In this document: piece after piece, positions 6,077-9,897 of the stretch | Numbering within the stretch: the stretch's first letter is position 1 | Layout of the letters: the number at the start of each line of letters is the position of its first letter | From: Nitrososphaerota archaeon | GTDB lineage: Archaea; Thermoproteota; Nitrososphaeria; Nitrososphaerales; Nitrosopumilaceae | DNA: 9,897 bases | NCBI GenBank assembly: GCA_016126025.1 | Contig: JAEFDA010000098.1 | Span: 1-9,897 of the forward strand | Direction: 5' to 3' | Made by a program: the position numbers and the translations under genes | Notes under the pieces: generated by a model | What the model was told of the DNA's origin: nothing | The model's input: only the letters and a program-made list of their open reading frames with translations | Databases searched by the model: none

Positions 6077-6304
6077 ATGGTAAGCATCATAAGGAAGAAA
6101 AATGCAAACAGCGACTCCTACTACCTATACTACGACTCAAAGGGAACGGCCCAGCGGCAGTACGAGGAGTATCTGGGAAAGAGCATACCACCGGATGTGG
6201 AGAAGAGAATGAACGACTTCATACTGCGAATACTGCGCGGAGAATTGGAGCCCAAACCGGATAACACAGAAAGTGAGAAAGTGGATTTTGGCGTGGGAAA
6301 TTAG
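6077..6304 (+). CDS. Small basic/acidic protein of unknown function with an IRKK...YLGK hairpin-like motif
   Basis: Seventy-five residues with a well-placed TATA box, so probably expressed. It begins MVSIIRKKNANSDSYYLYYD, followed by a short strand and the block EYLGKSIPPDVEKRMNDFI, then an acidic Asn/Asp/Glu-rich tail. The IRKK-tyrosine strand-YLGK pattern resembles the small N-terminal domain found before catalytic domains in some IS1634-type transposases and archaeal Fic-type proteins. Here nothing follows, so it is either a stand-alone version of that domain or a remnant. Third codon positions are clearly more A/T-rich than in neighbouring genes, and it faces a transposase-like relic across an AT-rich gap; together these hint at acquired DNA. 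No function is assigned. Confidence 0.6.
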   Translation: MVSIIRKKNANSDSYYLYYDSKGTAQRQYEEYLGKSIPPDVEKRMNDFILRILRGELEPKPDNTESEKVDFGVGN

Positions 6305-6502
6305 GGGCCTAAATTCGCCCTAGGTGCGACTCGTACGTTAAGATCGACATCTTGGACGGTCCGCTCCCGCCGGTCCAGCCCATGCAACTATTTACCAATA
6401 CGTTTAGATCCATCCCCGCATCCCCATGCTGGCACAACGCCTCAACGCAACGACTGCCAAGGCAGGACCGGTGGCAGGGCCAAAGGCAGGAACAAGGCCG
6501 GT

Positions 6503-6532
6503 GACGCACCCCGTCGCGTTGGACGGCACGTC
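6503..6532. repeat. Two-step hairpin
   Basis: GACG (6503-6506) pairs with CGTC (6529-6532), and CCGTC (6511-6515) with GACGG (6522-6526), around a 6-nt loop. An internal loop of 4 and 2 nt separates the stems. Nearby, ACCGG (6467-6471) can pair with CCGGT (6498-6502), and CTGCC-AA-GGCAG occupies 6454-6465. Confidence 0.5.
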
Positions 6533-6551
6533 CCGCAGTTGCCTCCCGTGT

Positions 6552-6619
6552 GGCCCCATATGGCATCCGTGCAGTGCGCCAGCCCGCGCCGCCCTGCCTG
6601 CACTGCACGCACCGGGGCC
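6552..6619. repeat. Long compound hairpin with 10-bp and 6-bp perfect stems
   Basis: The inner stem is CGTGCAGTGC (6568-6577) with GCACTGCACG (6600-6609), 10 perfect pairs around a 22-nt loop. The outer stem is GGCCCC (6552-6557) with GGGGCC (6614-6619). The internal loop is asymmetric (10 and 4 nt). Two nested perfect stems in one place are unlikely to be mere GC-rich noise. If transcribed from the minus strand the outer stem would lie at the very 5' end of the RNA. Confidence 0.6.
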
Positions 6620-6636
6620 TCGCGCAATAACTGATC

Positions 6637-6646
6637 ATTAATAATC
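6637..6646. promoter_or_regulatory. TATA-like AT-rich core between inverted-repeat clusters
   Basis: ATTAATAATC stands out in GC-rich surroundings. Read on either strand it is TATA-like. Expected start points would be near 6667 (plus) and 6615-6619 (minus), which coincide with the edges of hairpins. It shares TTAATAAT with the operator-like repeat at 9774-9783. Confidence 0.3.
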
Positions 6647-6647
6647 T

Positions 6648-6724
6648 AGGTCGGACCTGAGCGCATCTGTCCAGTGTGGACACCGCGAGTGGAGAGTCAC
6701 TTTCCCACCATCCGAATTGCGGAT
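6648..6724. repeat. Three short perfect palindromes in a row
   Basis: AGGTC-G-GACCT at 6648-6658, TGTCCA-GTG-TGGACA at 6668-6682 and ATCCG-AATTG-CGGAT at 6710-6724. They could be protein-binding sites or small RNA hairpins. There is no plus-strand gene close downstream that they would obviously control. Confidence 0.45.
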
Positions 6725-6800
6725 CACCTCTAATGTTACAGCCCCGGACGATATGCGTTGGACGCGCAAACTGGGCGGCGCGCATGCGGCGTCAAGAGTC

Positions 6801-7133
6801 CTATGGCTTCATGACGGTGGAGACGACCACACCGACGGCATCCTCAAAGCCGGCGTCGATGCCAGCCCGGATCTCCTCCAGCCGCGAGTCGGCCTCCTCG
6901 GATATCTTGGCGGCCTCGGCGCTCGCTTTCTCCCGGGCCTCGCCTATGATACCCTCTGCCTCGGCGCTCGCCTTCTCCCGGACGTTCTCGTACAGTGCAT
7001 CGGCCTCCTTCTGGGCCCTCACGGCCAGCTGGTGCTTCATGTCGGCCACCTTGGAGTCCAGCGAGTCCAGATCGTCCTCAAGGCCGCCGAGAGCCTTTAT
7101 TATATCGGCCACCTTGGATTCTGCTACCGCCAA
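6801..7133 (-). CDS. Coiled-coil protein resembling A-type ATP synthase subunit H
   Basis: The 110-residue product is almost entirely Ala/Glu/Lys-rich helix. Residues 52-80 hold a near-duplicated 15-residue unit (REKASAEAEGIIGEA then REKASAEAAKISEEA), matched in the DNA by a 24-bp repeat at 6913-6936 and 6958-6981 with one mismatch. The ending, RLEEIRAGIDAGFEDAVGVVVSTVMKP, resembles the C-terminus of archaeal AhaH/AtpH peripheral-stalk subunits (helical stretch, then a DAV-VV---V tail). Length is about right for that family. It could therefore form the peripheral stalk with subunit E, but other ATPase genes are absent nearby, and any coiled-coil protein could look similar. The start is a TTG at 7133 with a TATA-like box 29 bp upstream; no in-frame ATG occurs before residue 32. 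Confidence 0.6.
   Translation of the reverse strand: MAVAESKVADIIKALGGLEDDLDSLDSKVADMKHQLAVRAQKEADALYENVREKASAEAEGIIGEAREKASAEAAKISEEADSRLEEIRAGIDAGFEDAVGVVVSTVMKP
6913..6981 (-). repeat. 45-bp-period internal repeat inside the coiled-coil gene
   Basis: Two 24-bp copies (6913-6936 and 6958-6981) differ at one base and are offset by 45 bp, i.e. 15 codons. Near identity at the DNA level, including third positions, suggests a recent tandem duplication in the helix rather than only protein-level periodicity. Confidence 0.6.
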
Positions 7134-7157
7134 CTCGAGGGCGGCTCCCCGGCCCGC

Positions 7158-7166
7158 TAATTAAAT
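7158..7166 (-). promoter_or_regulatory. TATA-like box for the coiled-coil gene
   Basis: The minus strand reads ATTTAATTA, centred 29 bp before the TTG start at 7133. It lies in the 113-bp gap after the PhoU-family gene, so this gene probably has its own promoter. Confidence 0.5.
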
Positions 7167-7246
7167 CATGGTGCGAGCCGGTCAGAATTGCCGTGTTGCG
7201 CCGTCTTGCGCTGGCAGGAGCGGCTGCACCACGCGGCGTCCGGCCC

Positions 7247-8293
7247 CTACGACCTCTCCTTCAGGGTCTTCTCGATGTTCAGGTTCAGGACGATCTCCGC
7301 TATATCCACCGAATACTCGGATATGCGCCGGATGTTGTCTGCCATACGCCGTATCCTGAAGACGATCTCGTTGTCCCAGATGTTTCCCGTTATGCCCTGG
7401 AGCCGGGCGTCGTACTCGGACATCCGCGACGCCTTGGCTATGGTGGCCTCCGCTTGGGCGTAGTCGTCCTTGAAGAGCGCCAGGCAGGCGTCATCCAGCA
7501 CCGACAGGGCAAAGGCGTTCATGTCCTGCAGCGTCACTATGGCGTCCTCGTCTATCCTCTTGTCGAACTCCAGTACATCCTTGGCTATGAGGACCGCATG
7601 GTCGCCGGCCCTCTCTATGTTCTTGACTAGGACCCTGTACCCCAGGCAGCTGCGGGCGCTCCGGAATCCTATCTCCCGGAGGACGTGATCGTTCTGGATG
7701 GCCAGCTTCAGCTGGCGTATTATGTAGAACCCGAACCTGTCTATCTCGTCGTCCATGTTGGCCACCTCGGCGGCCAGCTCCCTGTTGTTCTCCTGCACGG
7801 CCAGCAGGGCATCCCGGGAGACGGACTTTGCCAGGTGGACCATCCTCTTGAACGCGCCCTCCACGGTGAGCTCCAGCAGGTTGATGAGCACCTGGACGGT
7901 TATCATCTCCGAGGAGTCTGATATTATCTCGGAGCCCATCAGCATCCTCCTGACCGTCTCCTTGATGTGGAGCCGCTGGCTGGGCTTCAGCCGGCCGGAC
8001 TTTGGCCGGACGTTTATTGTCTTGAATCCCAGAAAGTACAGCGATATGAGCCGGCGGGCAACGGTGTCGGGGCTTTCGTTGGCGCCAATCTCGATGGTGG
8101 CCGTATCGAACTGCGCCGTCTTGGGCTGGACGTCGGGCGGGGTGAGCATCAAGTTGGTGGATCCCTTCTTCGATATGCGGAGCTGGTCGCCCCGGGTCAG
8201 GCCCAACTCGTCTATCCACTTCTTCGGCAGTGATATGATGTATGATGACTTGCCGGTAAACTGGATCTTCCTGGTCTCGTACTTCTCGTCCAT
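7247..8293 (-). CDS. PhoU-family regulator with N-terminal AbrB-like DNA-binding domain
   Basis: PhoU proteins adjust phosphate uptake through transporters or sensor proteins; many archaeal versions carry an AbrB/SpoVT-type swapped-hairpin domain and are thought to act as transcription regulators. The 348-residue product shows this order: the AbrB-like domain (about 6-52: RKIQFTGKSSYIISLPKKWIDELGLTRGDQL...), a linking alpha/beta region (62-125), then two PhoU three-helix repeats. The first contains the metal-binding type motif DDEID (181-185) and NIERAGDHAVLIA (225-237); the second ends in RIRRMADNIRRISEYSVDIAEI (313-334). The ATG at 8293 lies 25.5 bp below a TATA box; an upstream in-frame ATG pair at 8317 sits inside that TATA box and is rejected. 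No phosphate transporter genes are visible next to it. Confidence 0.9.
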   Translation of the reverse strand: MDEKYETRKIQFTGKSSYIISLPKKWIDELGLTRGDQLRISKKGSTNLMLTPPDVQPKTAQFDTATIEIGANESPDTVARRLISLYFLGFKTINVRPKSGRLKPSQRLHIKETVRRMLMGSEIISDSSEMITVQVLINLLELTVEGAFKRMVHLAKSVSRDALLAVQENNRELAAEVANMDDEIDRFGFYIIRQLKLAIQNDHVLREIGFRSARSCLGYRVLVKNIERAGDHAVLIAKDVLEFDKRIDEDAIVTLQDMNAFALSVLDDACLALFKDDYAQAEATIAKASRMSEYDARLQGITGNIWDNEIVFRIRRMADNIRRISEYSVDIAEIVLNLNIEKTLKERS

Positions 8294-8314
8294 ACTATAT
8301 TGACCAATCCACAT

Positions 8315-8322
8315 CAATATAC
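8315..8322 (-). promoter_or_regulatory. TATA box for the PhoU-family gene
   Basis: The minus strand reads GTATATTG, centred 25.5 bp before the ATG at 8293, consistent with a leaderless mRNA. Confidence 0.65.
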
Positions 8323-8621
8323 ACTATATGCGAGGTTCGCGGGTACGTCCGGCTGGCCAGTGCCCTGCCGCATACACGGGACCGCATCCTATGCACAGAC
8401 GACACGTGACACCAAGCCACGGGACTTGGTGGCCCTACAGGGACGGTGTCGTACCGGAGCCGGTCTGCACAACGACTGGCGGGTTACTTGGCTCTTGCCA
8501 GATGCCTTCCTGCCAACGCGGCCGCTGCCAGGATTGACTGGTGGTCTTCCCTATCTGTCAGGTTGGTTCTTGGGGACTCAAAACTGCCCCTGAGTTTGCA
8601 CAAACCGCCCATCCAGCTCCA
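8323..8621. other. Intergenic stretch between the divergent PhoU and PUA-domain genes
   Basis: About 300 bp between two outward-facing promoters with no supported gene. A hairpin is visible at 8410-8431 (CACCAAG, 8-nt loop, CTTGGTG), and a GCGGCCGC palindrome lies near 8519-8526. No tRNA or known RNA signature was found. Upstream control elements for either gene may lie here. Confidence 0.4.
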
Positions 8622-8629
8622 CTAATATG
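8622..8629 (+). promoter_or_regulatory. TATA box for the PUA-domain gene
   Basis: CTAATATG is centred 26.5 bp before the GTG at 8652 and therefore decides in favour of that start over the open frame reaching back to 8541. Confidence 0.5.
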
Positions 8630-8651
8630 CTTGCCACGTCAGCCCGCACCC

Positions 8652-9116
8652 GTGAACGATGCGACCAAGCTGGCCTGTACGGTGGACGCCCTCTTCGGCG
8701 AGGGCGTCTCATCATGCATACCGCCGGACGTCCGCTTTACGCACTCGCGGAGGGGCCGCATACGGGGTGCATTCCACGGGGATGATCTTCTCTGCACGCT
8801 GAGGATAGACGGCGGGTTGGCCCTCACGCCCCACTTTGCCCAGATGCTGCTGGCGCACCCCGCGTTCCAAGAATCGTGCGTGGAGGTGAGCGGGGAGGCT
8901 GCCCCATTCGTCCGGGAGGGCAGATCCGTCTTCGCCCGGCACGTGGTCCGGTGTGGCGAGCGTGTCGGGGTGTCTGCCGATACCCCCGTCACACACAAGG
9001 GGACGGTCATAGCCGTAGGCCGGGCGGTCCTCTCCGCGGGGATGATGGCCGGGTGCGACCGAGGGGTGGCCGTTCGGATCCGGAATGGTTTAAAAAACTC
9101 GCCATCCCACACCTAG
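8652..9116 (+). CDS. PUA-domain RNA-binding protein related to the C-terminal part of archaeosine TGT/ArcS
   Basis: From the GTG at 8652 the product is 154 residues. Residues 11-80 match the domain that precedes PUA in archaeosine tRNA-guanine transglycosylase and ArcS (DALFGEGVSS, SRRGRIRGAFHGDDLLCTLRIDGGLALTP). Residues 84-148 are a PUA domain (PFVREGRSVFARHVVRC..., HKGTVIAVGRAVLSAGMMA, RGVAVRIRNG). There is no catalytic TGT domain, so it should bind structured RNA, probably tRNA or rRNA, without itself exchanging bases. The stop lies 5 bp before the NAC start; a PUA-NAC gene pair is a recurrent archaeal neighbourhood as I recall it. The upstream extension to 8541 has no family resemblance and spans the TATA box. 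Alternatives are a subunit of a split modification enzyme or a ribosome-associated factor. Confidence 0.85.
   Translation: MNDATKLACTVDALFGEGVSSCIPPDVRFTHSRRGRIRGAFHGDDLLCTLRIDGGLALTPHFAQMLLAHPAFQESCVEVSGEAAPFVREGRSVFARHVVRCGERVGVSADTPVTHKGTVIAVGRAVLSAGMMAGCDRGVAVRIRNGLKNSPSHT
9089..9096 (+). promoter_or_regulatory. TATA box for NAC inside the end of the PUA-domain gene
   Basis: TTTAAAAA is centred 29.5 bp before the NAC ATG at 9122 and lies within the last codons of the upstream gene (Gly-Leu-Lys-Asn). It suggests that NAC can be transcribed by itself as well as by readthrough. Confidence 0.5.
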
Positions 9117-9121
9117 GCATA

Positions 9122-9460
9122 ATGTACCCGGGAAACCGCAACTACCGCCGCATGGCCGGACGCATGGGAATGGACATGAAGGAGATCCCCGAAGTCACCG
9201 AGGTCGTGATCCGGACTGCTGACCGGGAGCTGGTCATAACCAAGCCCGTCGTGAACGAGGTGGAGAGCAAGGAGAACACCACCTTTGTGGTGGTCGCCGA
9301 TGGCTACGAGGAGAGGGAGGTGGAGAAGCCCCAGTTCTCCGAGGACGACGTGGATATAGTATGTCTCAAGACTGGGGTGGACAGAGACAGGGCAGTGGCG
9401 GCTCTGACCGAGTGCGAGGGCGAGGTGGCCACCGCCATAGTGCGCCTAGCATCTGGATGA
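9122..9460 (+). CDS. nac: Nascent polypeptide-associated complex (NAC) protein, archaeal alpha type
   Basis: Archaeal NAC is a homodimer that binds ribosomes and emerging nascent chains. The 112-residue product has the usual basic Met/Arg-rich start (NRNYRRMAGRMGMDMKEI), the NAC beta-barrel region (about 22-68: VTEVVIRTADRELVITKPVV...TFVVVAD) and a C-terminal UBA domain (73-110: SEDDVDIVCLKTGVDRDRAVAALTECEGEVATAIVRL). Length and domain order are normal for the family. It begins 5 bp after the PUA-domain gene on the same strand and has a probable internal TATA box of its own. No Shine-Dalgarno sequence is seen. Confidence 0.95.
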   Translation: MYPGNRNYRRMAGRMGMDMKEIPEVTEVVIRTADRELVITKPVVNEVESKENTTFVVVADGYEEREVEKPQFSEDDVDIVCLKTGVDRDRAVAALTECEGEVATAIVRLASG

Positions 9461-9490
9461 GCGGACTCCACACAGCGGGCCGTGTCACGG

Positions 9491-9500
9491 AATTTGTTTT
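9491..9500 (+). terminator. Possible T-rich terminator after NAC
   Basis: AATTTGTTTT lies 30 bp after the NAC stop. Archaeal RNA polymerase can terminate at T-rich tracts without a hairpin. The tract is interrupted, so the call is weak. Confidence 0.3.
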
Positions 9501-9773
9501 GCGATTGGCCGGATCCTGAGGGCGGCCCGCAGGATCGAGCACAGGCAGGCTCAGGCCTTGGTGGGCGCGGCCAACGGGCAGCCGAGGCCAGTAGGATGCG
9601 CGATCCAATTTATCGTATGTGCAGAGATGCCAGACGAAAAAGTAGCGCAGTCCAACGGCCGCTACTATGCCATACTGTGGCCTATATCCGCCGGGGTTCT
9701 CTCCGGAACGAGCGGTTGCTGCGGCAGGCATTGCGGGGCCGGGCGATTGCGGCATCTGAGCCATGTCGACTCA
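9501..9773. other. Intergenic stretch with several hairpins
   Basis: No supported gene between NAC and the last promoter. Hairpins include one at 9512-9536 (GATCCTG, mismatch, GGG-CGG-CCC, mismatch, CAGGATC) and one at 9641-9666 (AGTAGCG, 12-nt loop, CGCTACT). GGCCTTGG can pair with CCGAGGCC just after 9540 with one G-U pair. Open frames on both strands here lack recognisable products. A structured RNA is possible but unproven. Confidence 0.35.
9512..9536. repeat. 25-nt near-perfect hairpin
   Basis: GATCCTG (9512-9518) pairs with CAGGATC (9530-9536). After an A-G mismatch, GGG (9520-9522) pairs with CCC (9526-9528) around a CGG loop. It lies 52 bp after NAC and has no following T run, so it does not look like a bacterial-type terminator. 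Confidence 0.5.
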
Positions 9774-9803
9774 GTTAATAATAAATAAGGGGATATTATT
9801 AAC
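9774..9803 (+). promoter_or_regulatory. Operator-like perfect 10-bp inverted repeat over the promoter of the last gene
   Basis: GTTAATAATA (9774-9783) and TATTATTAAC (9794-9803) are exact inverse copies with a 10-bp spacer, so the half-site centres are 20 bp apart, two helical turns. The left half and spacer contain the TATA-like ATAAATAA (9781-9788), centred 25.5 bp before the ATG at 9810. The right half occupies the gap between TATA box and start. A dimeric or tetrameric regulator bound here would block TBP/TFB or RNA polymerase. Confidence 0.6.
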
Positions 9804-9809
9804 AACCCC

Positions 9810-9897
9810 ATGAAAACCGGCCTAGTCGCACTCTCGATGGTGGCGGCCCTGATCCCGCTGGGCGCCACAATCCAGGACGCGGCCGCCGAGGATATAC
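9810..9897 (+). CDS. Secreted protein of unknown function, N-terminal fragment
   Basis: Twenty-nine codons are visible before the window ends. The sequence MKTGLVALSMVAALIPLGAT followed by IQDAAAEDI is a classic signal peptide: one Lys, a hydrophobic core (about residues 4-19), then Ala-Ala-Ala before acidic residues as a likely cleavage site. Nothing of the mature protein is visible, so no function can be given. It has a leaderless-type promoter overlapped by a perfect inverted repeat, so its expression is probably controlled by a dedicated regulator. Confidence 0.75.
   Translation, partial: MKTGLVALSMVAALIPLGATIQDAAAEDI

Larger units (their letters stand above)
6305..6800. other. Gene-free stretch rich in inverted repeats; possible structured RNA or regulatory hub
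   Basis: No credible coding sequence: open frames here have no recognisable product, no suitable promoter and uneven codon character. From 6454 to 6724 there are at least seven inverted repeats, given as separate entries, arranged on both sides of an AT-rich core (ATTAATAAT, 6637-6645). Predicted start points 22-26 bp either side of that core fall next to the first hairpin on each side. I could not match it to SRP RNA, RNase P RNA, tRNA or a snoRNA. Confidence 0.4.

Noticed and set aside
6309..6785. Minus-strand 158-codon open frame in the repeat-rich gap
   Set aside because: It shows no recognisable motif, is rich in Cys/Arg/Trp as expected of a random GC-rich frame, and overlaps multiple hairpins; no suitable promoter precedes its start.
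8541..8651. ATG-type upstream start for the PUA-domain protein
   Set aside because: The extra 37 residues are not family-like and include the TATA box; the GTG at 8652 has leaderless spacing.
9366..9764. Minus-strand open frame after NAC
   Set aside because: It overlaps the NAC coding end, is Pro/Arg-rich and has no recognisable product.
1..9897. tRNA genes, rRNA genes or a CRISPR array
   Set aside because: No GTTCRANNC-type T-loop with matching acceptor stem, no rRNA-like conserved blocks, and no regularly spaced direct repeats were seen.

Overview
The window is archaeal chromosome and is dominated by information-processing and core metabolic genes. TFE (the TFIIE-alpha homologue), the archaeal C56 tRNA 2'-O-methylase aTrm56, an archaeal-type NAC protein, and a PhoU protein with an AbrB-like N-terminal domain are all archaeal hallmarks. 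High G+C, strong G/C preference at third codon positions, no convincing Shine-Dalgarno sites, and TATA boxes centred about 25-30 bp before start codons (leaderless mRNAs) fit a high-GC thaumarchaeote (Nitrososphaerota) such as the sponge symbiont Cenarchaeum symbiosum. The genus is inferred from style and remembered homologues, not from a search.

Layout. Positions 1-159 (-) hold the start of a secreted protein cut by the window edge. Positions 462-2259 (-) hold a small helical protein of unknown function followed 7 bp later by a Sad/YneI-type aldehyde dehydrogenase. Positions 2394-2909 (-) encode TFE. Positions 3230-5464 (-) are a tight three-gene operon: a protein with a RuvC/YqgF-like RNase H-fold domain, then the HflX GTPase (1-bp gap), then aTrm56 (ATGA overlap). 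Positions about 5575-5945 (-) hold a frameshifted relic of a transposase-like helix-turn-helix protein, divergent from a 75-residue protein of unusual base composition (6077-6304, +). Positions 6305-6800 have no credible gene but carry a striking cluster of inverted repeats around an AT-rich, TATA-like core. Positions 6801-7133 (-) encode a coiled-coil protein resembling A-type ATP synthase subunit H, and 7247-8293 (-) a PhoU-family regulator. Positions 8652-9460 (+) hold the archaeal gene pair PUA-domain protein and NAC. A second secreted-protein start (9810-end, +) lies behind a perfect 10-bp inverted repeat that overlaps its TATA box.

How the genes fit together. Much of the window concerns transcription and translation: TFE in initiation, aTrm56 in tRNA modification, HflX on ribosomes, NAC on nascent chains and a PUA-domain RNA-binding protein. 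The aldehyde dehydrogenase is a candidate semialdehyde or succinyl-CoA redox enzyme. No CRISPR array, rRNA, or recognisable tRNA is present. I see no clear multi-gene novel system. The most interesting items are the RNase H-like partner of HflX, the inverted-repeat cluster in 6454-6724, the operator-like repeat at 9774-9803, and the consistent leaderless, often non-ATG, starts.
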